A DNA stretch of 5,744 bases from Xanthobacteraceae bacterium (GTDB lineage: Bacteria; Pseudomonadota; Alphaproteobacteria; Rhizobiales; Xanthobacteraceae). The translations under genes were made by a program, and so were the position numbers. Under the pieces are notes generated by a model. The model searched no databases and was not told the DNA's origin. It saw only the letters and a list, made by a program, of their open reading frames with translations. Position 1 is the stretch's first letter, and every line of letters starts with the position of its first letter. Location: the NCBI GenBank assembly GCA_030039655.1, contig JASHVC010000097.1, forward strand, positions 1 through 5,744, written 5' to 3'. Shown here piece after piece: positions 1 through 5,744 of the stretch.

Positions 1-2
1 CC

Positions 3-647
3 GAGGCGCATGGGGCCGAGTACCACGGCCGCCGCGCCGGCGGCATCGGGACAATGGGGTGCTTCAGCTTCTACGCCAACAAGATCATAACGACTGGCGA
101 AGGCGGAATGCTGGTGACGGATGACGCGCATCTGGCGGAGCGGGCGCGAAGCCTGCGTAATTTGTGCTTCCGTCGCGATCAACGCTTCGTCCATACCGAA
201 CTCGGCTACAATTTCCGCATGACCAATCTGCAGGCCGCTATTGGATTGGCGCAGATTGATCGTATCGACGACCATCTGGCCCGGAAGCGGCGAATGGCCG
301 CGCTCTACGGCAAACGTCTGGGCCACGTGACTGGCCTGCGCCTTCCGGTCGAAGCGCCAGGTGTCAGAAACGTCTATTGGATGTACGGCGTCGTTTTAGA
401 CGACTCTGTTCCTTTCGATGCCGCCGAATTTGCCCAGCGCCTGAAGAAATGCGGAGTTGACACCCGCCCGTTTTTTCTCGGCATGCATGAGCAACCGGTG
501 TTGCGCGAGCTTGGTTTATTCGAGGGTGAAAGTTACCCCGTCACAGAACGCCTGGCTCGCCGTGGCCTGTATCTGCCTTCGGGTCTTGGCCTAAGCGAAC
601 AGGAGATCGATACGGTTTGTGCGGCGGTGCAAAAATGTCTGGTGTGA
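3..647 (+). CDS. DegT/DnrJ/EryC1/StrS-family PLP-dependent sugar aminotransferase, 5'-truncated by window edge
   Basis: This is the C-terminal 214 residues of a nucleotide-sugar aminotransferase; the family is usually about 360-400 residues. The reading frame is open to the window edge, and the residues before the ATG at 54 (AEAHGAEYHGRR, GGIG) are family-conserved, so that ATG is internal. The PLP-binding lysine is in SFYANKIITTGEGGM (Lys codon 81-83), and GYNFRMTNLQAAIGLAQ is a second family hallmark. Family members move an amino group from glutamate to a keto-deoxy sugar bound to dTDP, UDP or GDP, in the cytoplasm. The TTGEGGM context recalls GDP-perosamine synthases, but substrate cannot be fixed from this part. 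The 3' end overlaps the next gene by 13 nt, which implies co-translation with a methyltransferase that may act on the amino product. Family assignment is firm; substrate is not. Confidence 0.95.
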   Translation, partial: EAHGAEYHGRRAGGIGTMGCFSFYANKIITTGEGGMLVTDDAHLAERARSLRNLCFRRDQRFVHTELGYNFRMTNLQAAIGLAQIDRIDDHLARKRRMAALYGKRLGHVTGLRLPVEAPGVRNVYWMYGVVLDDSVPFDAAEFAQRLKKCGVDTRPFFLGMHEQPVLRELGLFEGESYPVTERLARRGLYLPSGLGLSEQEIDTVCAAVQKCLV

Positions 648-1417
648 GCGAGCCGTTTGGGCGGGATTACGCTGACGCCTACGACGCGCTCTACCGCAAC
701 AAGGACTATGAAGGCGAAGTCGATCTCATCGAACGAGTCCTGACGCGCCACGGTCTCGGAGGTGCCAGGCGGCTGCTCGATCTTGGCTGCGGCACTGGTA
801 ACCACGCGCTGCCCCTCGCTCGGCGCGGTCATACCGTCGTTGGCGTAGATCGTTCACCGGGGATGCTGACGCGCGCGCGGGCGAAGGCGGCGGCCGAGAA
901 TCTCGAACGTTCAGTGGTGTTTCACTTAGCCGACATTCGTGAGCTTGATCTCGACCAACGCTTTGCGGCGGCGCTCATGATGTTCACCGTGCTCGGTTAT
1001 CAGTTCGAAGACGCCGATTTGACCGCCGCGCTTGCAACAGTGCGCCGCCATCTCGAACCCGGTGGAATCTTTATCTTTGATGTGTGGAACGGACGAGCCG
1101 TATTGGCGGATCGTCCGGGGGAACGCTGCGTCAGCGTGGCCGAGGGGCCTGTTTCAATCACCCGCAAAACCAGGGCGGAGCTTGATATCCCGCGCCATAT
1201 TTGCCGAGTTTGGTTTGATCTTGAGAGAAGAGACGACGACGGCAGTATTGAGAAATGGCAGGAAGAGCACGTGATGCGGTACTATTTCGAGCAGGCTCTA
1301 AGGGCTGCGCTTCATCAGAGCCAACTCGATCTTGTAAGTCTGCGACGGTTCCCCGACGATAATGCGCCCGCTGACGAGCTGGCCTGGAACGTCATCGGCG
1401 TTGCCAGGGCTTTGTAA
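635..1417 (+). CDS. Class I SAM-dependent methyltransferase, resembling DesVI/TylM1-type amino-sugar N-methyltransferases
   Basis: The 260-residue protein has a Rossmann methyltransferase fold. The N-terminal cap contains YDALYRNKDYEGEV (residues 16-29). SAM-binding motif I, LLDLGCGTGNHA, is at 47-58, the acidic ribose-binding Asp is at 72 (VVGVDRS), and a post-motif strand EPGGIFIFDVWNG is at 141-153. Length and the KDY-containing cap match the family that methylates the amino group of dTDP-amino sugars. That function is inferred and fits the aminotransferase it overlaps by 13 nt. I chose ATG 635 because the frame is open upstream only through a TTG at 617 inside the aminotransferase, and the added residues (CGGAK) look non-homologous. 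Only a weak GGCGG lies before it, so translational coupling is likely. The 3' end is repeated in degraded form at 2556-2615. An N-methyltransferase of another small molecule is possible. Confidence 0.9.
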   Translation: MSGVSEPFGRDYADAYDALYRNKDYEGEVDLIERVLTRHGLGGARRLLDLGCGTGNHALPLARRGHTVVGVDRSPGMLTRARAKAAAENLERSVVFHLADIRELDLDQRFAAALMMFTVLGYQFEDADLTAALATVRRHLEPGGIFIFDVWNGRAVLADRPGERCVSVAEGPVSITRKTRAELDIPRHICRVWFDLERRDDDGSIEKWQEEHVMRYYFEQALRAALHQSQLDLVSLRRFPDDNAPADELAWNVIGVARAL

Positions 1418-1422
1418 GTGCG
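1363..1422 (+). repeat. Direct repeat, copy 1 (3' end of the N-methyltransferase gene)
   Basis: This 60-base stretch covers the last 18 codons of the methyltransferase gene, including its stop, plus 5 bases beyond. It aligns without gaps to 2556-2615 with 52 of 60 bases identical by hand count, including a 21-base exact run (1385-1405 against 2578-2598). The offset between copies is 1193 bases, and the MycE-like methyltransferase gene lies between them. Confidence 0.9.
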
Positions 1423-1457
1423 TAACCAGCCAGATCAGCGGAAGGATCGACCGAGCA

Positions 1458-2501
1458 ATGCTTAAGCGAGAAACAAGCCACGAAATTGATCCACTGACGC
1501 GGCTTGCTATTAAGCACGGCACCGACAAGTGGGGACCTCATTTCTATACTCCAGTGTACCATCAGCTTTTTTCGAAATTCTGCGACCGGCCAGTGCGCTT
1601 GCTGGAAATCGGCGTCGGCGGGTTTGGCATTAGGACGCTGGGTGGCGAATCATTGGCGATGTGGGCCGACTACTTTCCGGACGGACAGATCACCGGAATC
1701 GACAATGTAGAGAAGCGATTGAACTTAAACCCGCGCATCAAGGTGTTCCACGGATCGCAAGAGGACTTGGTCTTCTTAAACCGGGTATGCTCGGAGCGCG
1801 GTCCATTCGATATCGTCGTTGATGACGGGAGTCATTTCCCAAAGCATATGCTTATCAGCTTCAATGCTATCTTTCCTTTCATGGCCGACGGCGGCATCTA
1901 TGTAATTGAAGATATGCAAACCGCGTTCTGGCCTGACTTTGGCGGCTCGGTTCTGCACGGCGGCGATGTGCTGAAATTTGCACGCACCGTGATCGAGTGC
2001 TTGAACCATGCAGAGATAGAGACGGTCGAGCAAAGGCGTTCGTTTCCGGCCTATGCGAAGAAAATCAGGTCATTTCGCGCCTTCCACAATCTTCTCGTTA
2101 TCGAGAAGGGTGACAATGGAGAACCCTCAAATGTTGCTTACGATCTAACTAATGCTCACGCGGTCAATGCCACAAGAGCGATGGAAGAGCAGCTTGAAAG
2201 CACCCCGACCGCCGAGGGATTGGCAAACCTATCCAGCCTGTATCTCCGCGGCGGAGATGTCGTAAGAGCTAAGGAAGTCGCCGACAAAGCCCTGTCCCTT
2301 TGGCCAGGAAACGTGGCGGCATTAATTGCCGCCTACCATGCTGCGGATCGGCGAGGAGATTTATCGGCGGCAATTGACTACCTCGAACGGTTTCTAAAAA
2401 TTGAGCCGGACAATGCCGGGTGGCAGCAACTGCTAGAACAAACCCGCGCCGTGCGGGCGAACGTCGCGGGGGTTGGCCCTGCACTTCGCAACAATCAGTG
2501 A
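1458..2501 (+). CDS. MycE-like sugar O-methyltransferase domain fused to C-terminal TPR-like repeats
   Basis: The 347-residue protein starts at ATG 1458, with GGAAGGA at 1440-1446 as probable ribosome binding site (11-nt spacing). The frame is open to 1362, but that part lies within the preceding gene. Conserved features in order are KHGTDKWGPHFYTPVYHQLF (19-38), SAM-binding LLEIGVGGFG (48-57), Asp82 after the second strand, VDDGSH (121-126) and YVIEDMQTAFWPDFGG (148-163). This pattern belongs to the metal-dependent family of MycE and rhamnosyl O-methyltransferases, which methylate sugar hydroxyls. The DDGSH and ED residues are candidate metal ligands. Residues about 251-325 form helical pairs with TPR character (NLSSLYLRGGDVVRAKEVADKAL, continuing to ALIAAYHAADRRGDLSAAIDYLERFLKIEPDN), suggesting a protein-binding extension. 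MycE instead has an extra N-terminal domain, which is absent here. The acceptor sugar is unknown. The gene sits between two direct repeats. Confidence 0.88.
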   Translation: MLKRETSHEIDPLTRLAIKHGTDKWGPHFYTPVYHQLFSKFCDRPVRLLEIGVGGFGIRTLGGESLAMWADYFPDGQITGIDNVEKRLNLNPRIKVFHGSQEDLVFLNRVCSERGPFDIVVDDGSHFPKHMLISFNAIFPFMADGGIYVIEDMQTAFWPDFGGSVLHGGDVLKFARTVIECLNHAEIETVEQRRSFPAYAKKIRSFRAFHNLLVIEKGDNGEPSNVAYDLTNAHAVNATRAMEEQLESTPTAEGLANLSSLYLRGGDVVRAKEVADKALSLWPGNVAALIAAYHAADRRGDLSAAIDYLERFLKIEPDNAGWQQLLEQTRAVRANVAGVGPALRNNQ

Positions 2502-2532
2502 AACATGGCTCGCGAGAGGATATCTATCGTAG

Positions 2533-2610
2533 CAACTTGATGCCAACGTAGACATTGCGCCCGCCGTTGAGCTGGCGTGGAACGTCATCGGCGTTGCCCG
2601 GGCCTTGTGA
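2533..2610 (+). pseudogene. Remnant of the 3' end of a second N-methyltransferase gene copy
   Basis: In one frame this stretch reads QLD, five unrelated residues, then APAVELAWNVIGVARAL and a TGA stop (2608-2610). The intact methyltransferase ends QLD, eleven residues, APADELAWNVIGVARAL, stop. The match therefore covers the C-terminus and stops at a TAG in the same frame at 2530-2532. There is no start, no SAM motif and no room for the rest of the gene, so it is a non-functional fragment. Changes lie partly at silent positions (for example GCT versus GCC and TAA versus TGA), suggesting it once evolved as a coding copy. It ends 6 bases before the stop of the convergent gene on the other strand. 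Confidence 0.75.
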
Positions 2611-2615
2611 GGGCG
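2556..2615 (+). repeat. Direct repeat, copy 2 (degraded methyltransferase 3' end)
   Basis: This is the partner of 1363-1422, in the same orientation, with 52 of 60 bases identical. Weaker similarity extends to about 2533 after an internal length difference of 18 bases. It occupies about half of the gap between the convergent genes. Confidence 0.9.
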
Positions 2616-2616
2616 T

Positions 2617-3495
2617 TTAGGCGATTTTTCCGTGACAATGCTTGTACCGAAGTCCGGAGCCACAGTGGCATAACTCGTTACGTCGAGGTCTGGTTTCTTG
2701 GGCGATCGGTGCCATCTGCCGGTGAAGCACAAGTCTGTCCATCAGTGCGCGTTCGTTAATCATCAACGGCCCGCGTTCCACCATCCGCTGCTCCATGCTG
2801 TCGGCTGCGGCCTGACAAAATGCCTCGAGCACGCCTGATTGATTGGCCGCAGCGAAGTCGACAAGGGCAGCCAATTCGGATGGCGGCGAAGAGCCTGTCA
2901 TCAGCACACCCAGACCAGAACTGTGCGTGAACTGGAGGTGCCGATACTTGGTTTTGATCTCGGCCCAGAACCTGTGGACGCCGAAATTCTGCGTCCTAAC
3001 CTCCGTATCGTGAAATAGAACGATCGATTGATCCGAGAGTCTTGGCAACCACGTCACAAAATCGTGGGCAACCGCTTCGTAAGTATGCAATCCGTCGATG
3101 TGTAACAGATCAATGGTATTGTCTTTGAACTGCGCATTCGCCTCGTCAAATGTCTGGCGCAGCAGTGAACAGGCTGGATAGCGGGCGGCTATGAACGTCC
3201 GCAAAGCTGGAAATACGGCTTCGCCGTCACTGTATCGGGCGTGATCGTCGCCCCGCCATGTGTCGACGCCGAAGCATCGCGTGTTTGTATGGAATCGGTC
3301 CGCAGCTTCGCACGCTGCAAGGAAACTCGTGCCCAAATCGACGCCCAGCTCGACAAACACGCGCGGTTTAGCAAGGCTAAAGACCAGAAACATGAAAGGA
3401 ATGTGCCCCGTCCATGTCGACAGAGGTATGCACACTGGCAGTTCCAACAACGCATCGCGCCAGGCCGCTGGCAATTTGTTTTCAGCACCCGTCAC
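2617..3495 (-). CDS. Class I SAM methyltransferase (Methyltransf_24-like) with C-terminal SEC-C zinc-binding tail
   Basis: The 292-residue protein starts at GTG 3495, which shares one base with the upstream gene's TAG stop (TAGTG). AGAGGT (3508-3503) lies 7 nt before it and supports this start. The catalytic domain shows VFVELGVDLGTSFLAA (46-61, motif I), CFGVDTWRGD (74-83), TIDLLHIDGLHTYEAVAHDF (127-146) and SIVLFHDTEVR (157-167). This pattern is seen in methyltransferases found in glycan and glycosyltransferase loci. A helical linker (about 205-265) leads to a terminal SEC-C motif at 271-292 with Cys276, Cys278, Cys287 and His288 as the expected zinc ligands. In SecA this motif binds zinc and contacts SecB and the ribosome; its role here is unknown. 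The pairing with the preceding glycosyltransferase suggests action on the same glycan. The substrate cannot be told. Confidence 0.88.
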   Translation of the reverse strand: MTGAENKLPAAWRDALLELPVCIPLSTWTGHIPFMFLVFSLAKPRVFVELGVDLGTSFLAACEAADRFHTNTRCFGVDTWRGDDHARYSDGEAVFPALRTFIAARYPACSLLRQTFDEANAQFKDNTIDLLHIDGLHTYEAVAHDFVTWLPRLSDQSIVLFHDTEVRTQNFGVHRFWAEIKTKYRHLQFTHSSGLGVLMTGSSPPSELAALVDFAAANQSGVLEAFCQAAADSMEQRMVERGPLMINERALMDRLVLHRQMAPIAQETRPRRNELCHCGSGLRYKHCHGKIA

Positions 3496-4463
3496 TACTT
3501 ATACCTCTGAGCATCGCGATACAGTTTGCCCCAATCCTCAGCCATTTTCATCGATGTGTAGTTTTCGAGAACGTAGCGCTGGATTCGGCTTAGATAATCT
3601 TTCCGGTCGGTCCACGGCCGCAACTTTTTAAGCACGGCAGTGAGTTCATCTTTTGAGCTGAACAGGAACGCATCTAAGCCGCACTTCGACAACACTCGTT
3701 CATAAGCAGGTGTCCGTGAGGCCACAACGGCAAGCCCCCTGTTTATTGCTAGAATCATTTTATTCTCTGACTTGAAATAAGTGCCTAAAGTAAAATCGAA
3801 AGGCACATGACTAACAACGCAAACATCAAACGACTGCAGTAGCGGGACAAAAGTCGACGGGTCGTATTCGTGGATCGTCAGCCAACCCGCATTGCCATAG
3901 AACTTGTTTTTGGTAATGACGTGATACTCGATCTGGCCGGATTTTTGTAATGCCTGCAGAGTGGCTTCATATTCGCCCATCGACTTCGGGTATGTTTCGG
4001 GATAGCCGAACCAAACGACTTTGGGCGGCCCATCGTGTGGCTGGCCCGCATAGGAATCTTGCAACTCGAAATCAATCGGATCGATTAGTACGTCGACGCG
4101 ACGGTCAGTAAAAGCCGACAGAAAATTCCTCATCTCCGGCGTAGGAACCAAAAAGACGTCCACAAGCGAGGACCATGCACGAAGAACGGGAATGGAGGCG
4201 GGGAATACGTCGCCAACAAATAACATAACGACTGCAGTCCTTGCTTTTTTCTCCACACTAGAGAAAAGGGCAGAGCCAGGACCAATACTGACACGATGGC
4301 TATTCAGGCTATTAATGAGGATGGCGGTTGGAGTTTCCGCTTCTCCGAAGTTCACAAAGTCAAACTCGTCGGCTTTGTGGCGCGCTAAGGCGTCAATCTT
4401 CATTCTTTGCACTGCTTCGTGGGAATCGAATGGAGTCAACACCTCTATTATGCGCTTAGGCAT
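3495..4463 (-). CDS. Putative glycosyltransferase, GT-B (group 1-like) fold
   Basis: The 322-residue protein from ATG 4463 looks like a short GT-B glycosyltransferase. The N-terminal half has VDVFLVPTPEMRNFL (101-115) and VDVLIDPIDFE (123-133), typical of the domain boundary. The C-terminal half has KVVWFGYPETYPK (148-160), FDVCVVSHVPFD (212-223) and KSENKMILAINRGLAVVASRTPAY (231-254). The last of these is the nucleotide-sugar binding region with the usual NK, small helix, G-x-AVVAS order. A final helix MAEDWGKLY (307-315) matches the usual C-terminal cap. It lacks a clear E-x7-E pair, so donor and activity are uncertain. No signal peptide or membrane segment is seen. It is first in a two-gene minus-strand unit, and its stop shares one base with the next start. 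A weak GAGAG lies 12 bases before the ATG. G+C is low: 51 of 120 bases at 3721-3840. Confidence 0.8.
   Translation of the reverse strand: MPKRIIEVLTPFDSHEAVQRMKIDALARHKADEFDFVNFGEAETPTAILINSLNSHRVSIGPGSALFSSVEKKARTAVVMLFVGDVFPASIPVLRAWSSLVDVFLVPTPEMRNFLSAFTDRRVDVLIDPIDFELQDSYAGQPHDGPPKVVWFGYPETYPKSMGEYEATLQALQKSGQIEYHVITKNKFYGNAGWLTIHEYDPSTFVPLLQSFDVCVVSHVPFDFTLGTYFKSENKMILAINRGLAVVASRTPAYERVLSKCGLDAFLFSSKDELTAVLKKLRPWTDRKDYLSRIQRYVLENYTSMKMAEDWGKLYRDAQRYK
3503..3508 (-). promoter_or_regulatory. Ribosome binding site for the GTG start of the SEC-C methyltransferase
   Basis: The minus strand reads AGAGGT followed by 7 bases and GTG. It lies inside the last codons of the upstream glycosyltransferase gene. 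It supports GTG 3495 as start, since the first in-frame ATG codons are inside the catalytic domain. Confidence 0.55.
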
Positions 4464-4758
4464 GACGGTAGTTTCTCTCGACGCGACGATACCCTCGTTG
4501 TGCTTATGCTAGAATGTGAAAAATTACTCTGTAGACCCCCCGACCGTGGGCACAGCAGTTCCGCCCCGGAATTTCGGTTATCTAATTGGAAAAGAAGAAG
4601 TGGCGCAATAGCTGCGACGCGCCGGTGATCTACACGGTGCCCCTCGCAATGGACTGCGCGCTCGCGACCTTTGCCGGCGATCCACATCTCCTATCGACTT
4701 GGAGGTCCCACCCGTTTACGGTTGAGTGATCTCCGGGAATTCGTCGGAAGGTCGAGAC
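4464..4758. other. Divergent intergenic region, about 295 bp, with no firm gene
   Basis: This region must hold the promoters of the minus-strand pair and of the plus-strand glycosyltransferase, but I find no convincing -35/-10 pair. It contains an inverted repeat TTCCG-CCC-CGGAA at 4559-4571, which could be an operator but is short enough to be chance. An open stretch on the plus strand from TTG 4586 to the TGA at 4727-4729 (47 codons) contains VIYTVPLAMDCALATFAGDP and ends SHPFTVE. Its stop overlaps a GTG at 4726 that could start the next gene. It has no ribosome site and no family that I recognise, so it is either the worn 3' end of a lost gene or chance. Confidence 0.5.
4746..4751 (+). promoter_or_regulatory. 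Ribosome binding site deciding the start of the GT-A glycosyltransferase
   Basis: GGAAGG stands 7 bases before GTG 4759. The alternative GTG 4726 has its nearest GGAGG (4701-4705) 20 bases away, which is too far. The family's first strand also begins close to residue 4 of the shorter form. Confidence 0.6.
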
Positions 4759-5562
4759 GTGACCGAGCCGTTTTTTGTGTCGTGCACACGAGGCAGTAAG
4801 GAGGAAACCGACCTCTATCACTCGTTGCGCAAGCTTGGTGCTGATCGGTTCCATTTTTTCGAAGATAATCGAAGCGGACTGTCGCACTGTTACAACTCCG
4901 TGCTCGACGAGAAGCTCGCCGGGGATGGCGTCATTATTTTCGTTCACGACGATGTCGTTCTCGGTGATCTGTATATTCGCGAGAAGCTCGCTGGGGCGTT
5001 CGACGAGCTCGGCTACGCAATCGCCGGCTTGGCAGGAACCTCGGATTTCAAAATCAGTCCGTACCTGAACCCGACGACCTGGATGCAGCCGCCTCTGGAA
5101 GCCTGTTCGGGCGCTGTCGAGCATCAGCCGGCGGGACAGCCGGCCTCTATGGAAGCTTACGGCCCGGTGCCCAAGCGTTGTGTGGTGCTTGACGGCCTTT
5201 TCCTGGCCGTTGATCTCAAGAAGCTCGGATCGCTGCGCTTCGACGAGCAATTCCCTTTCCACTTTTACGATCTCGATTTTTGCTTGACCGCTCATCGGGC
5301 CGGGCTCGCGCTTGGCACGGTGAACATATACGTGACGCACAGATCGCACGGTAACCGCAGGTCCGATGAATTCAAGAAAGCGCAGGGACGATTTCATGCC
5401 AAATGGGGACCCGGACAATATCGGACGGACCTTCAGAATAGGACGCCCAGCGGAGCAAACATTCAAGCGACATCGCCGCAGCTAGCCCGCATTGGCCGAA
5501 ACGAGCTATGCTACTGCGGCTCCGGGCGAAAATACAAACATTGCCACGGACGGTTTGCCTGA
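4759..5562 (+). CDS. GT-A-like glycosyltransferase (GT2/StrF-type, Glyco_tranf_2_5-like) with C-terminal SEC-C zinc-binding tail
   Basis: With the GTG at 4759 the protein has 267 residues; GTG 4726 would add 11. Family features in order are [10 protein letters not shown] (3-12), [14 protein letters not shown] (39-52), [14 protein letters not shown] (57-70, the HDD acting as the metal-binding DxD equivalent), [11 protein letters not shown] (141-151) and [22 protein letters not shown] (161-182, likely catalytic acid region). Such enzymes transfer a sugar from a nucleotide donor; donor and acceptor are not deducible. There is no membrane segment, so it should be cytoplasmic. After an unconserved linker (about 222-245) the protein ends in a SEC-C motif at 246-267 with Cys251, Cys253, Cys262 and His263. 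This tail matches that of the minus-strand methyltransferase at 16 of 22 residues. The gene stands alone on the plus strand, divergent from the other glycosyltransferase. Confidence 0.87.
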   Translation: MTEPFFVSCTRGSKEETDLYHSLRKLGADRFHFFEDNRSGLSHCYNSVLDEKLAGDGVIIFVHDDVVLGDLYIREKLAGAFDELGYAIAGLAGTSDFKISPYLNPTTWMQPPLEACSGAVEHQPAGQPASMEAYGPVPKRCVVLDGLFLAVDLKKLGSLRFDEQFPFHFYDLDFCLTAHRAGLALGTVNIYVTHRSHGNRRSDEFKKAQGRFHAKWGPGQYRTDLQNRTPSGANIQATSPQLARIGRNELCYCGSGRKYKHCHGRFA

Positions 5563-5744
5563 CGAACTCGCGCGCAAAACGTTTGCATGCAACCTCACGG
5601 GCACGGAAAGGCCGCTATAAAGGCGCATGATGATGTTGACATCCGCCGCTACGTCTAGCTCCATTGTATTCGCAGTTTGCAGGATCGTTACAATTTGAAC
5701 CTGGTCGACTGTATGAGGGGCAGATCGCTCGGACCTCTCGGCTG

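Noticed and set aside
1362..1457. Extension of the MycE-like methyltransferase upstream to the ATG at 1362
   Set aside because: The added 32 residues come from the preceding gene in another frame and have no family similarity. ATG 1458 has a ribosome site and fits the domain start.
2502..2616. Bidirectional terminator between the convergent genes
   Set aside because: I found no stable GC-rich stem followed by a T-run on either strand; the gap is mostly the methyltransferase remnant.
4464..4560. Sigma-70 type promoter for the minus-strand pair near TTCACA and TAGCAT
   Set aside because: No pair of boxes has both acceptable sequence and 16-18 base spacing.
4630..5466. Long minus-strand open frame of 278 codons opposite the GT-A glycosyltransferase
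   Set aside because: Its translation shows no family motif, while the plus strand has clear glycosyltransferase and SEC-C signatures. It is a GC-rich antisense shadow.
5574..5592. Overlapping palindromes GCAAA-ACG-TTTGC and TTGCATGCAA just after the SEC-C glycosyltransferase as a terminator
   Set aside because: The stems are only 5 base pairs and AT-rich, and no T-run follows, so a rho-independent terminator is not supported.
5636..5664. TTGACA at 5636-5641 as a promoter -35 box
   Set aside because: At 17 bases spacing the -10 would be CTCCAT, a poor match, and no supported gene follows within the window.
5713..5744. ATG at 5713 as the start of a next gene
   Set aside because: Only about ten codons are visible before the window ends and no clear ribosome site precedes it, so it cannot be judged.

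Overview
The window looks like part of a surface-glycan or glycoconjugate modification cluster in a GC-rich proteobacterium. Codon use and protein style suggest an alphaproteobacterium of the Rhizobiales type, but no marker gene is present to prove it. Every recognisable gene is a sugar aminotransferase, a small-molecule methyltransferase or a glycosyltransferase. No RNA gene, CRISPR array, transposase or prophage gene was seen.

Layout. Positions 3-647 (+) hold the C-terminal part of a DegT/DnrJ-type PLP sugar aminotransferase that enters from outside the window. It overlaps by 13 nt a class I SAM methyltransferase (635-1417, +) of the kind that N-methylates amino sugars. After 40 nt comes a second, different methyltransferase (1458-2501, +). 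It is related to MycE-type sugar O-methyltransferases and carries a C-terminal TPR-like extension. The gap 2502-2616 holds a decayed second copy of the 3' end of the first methyltransferase gene, so the MycE-like gene lies between two direct repeats of about 60 bp. On the minus strand a GT-B-like glycosyltransferase (4463 to 3495) and a third methyltransferase (3495 to 2617) form a coupled pair whose stop and start codons share one base. A 295-bp divergent intergenic region then precedes a GT-A-like glycosyltransferase (4759-5562, +). The last 182 bases hold no gene that I can support.

How the genes may work together (inference). The aminotransferase would place an amino group on a nucleotide-linked keto-deoxy sugar, and the adjacent methyltransferase would methylate it. 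The glycosyltransferases would transfer sugars to a glycan or other acceptor, and the other two methyltransferases would add further methyl groups. The acceptor and the actual sugars cannot be read from this sequence.

Most notable observation. Two unrelated enzymes on opposite strands, the methyltransferase ending at 2617 and the glycosyltransferase ending at 5562, finish in almost the same 22-residue SEC-C zinc-binding tail. It resembles the extreme C-terminus of SecA. The two tails share substitutions relative to the SecA form, which suggests a modular tag reused within this set of glycan enzymes.
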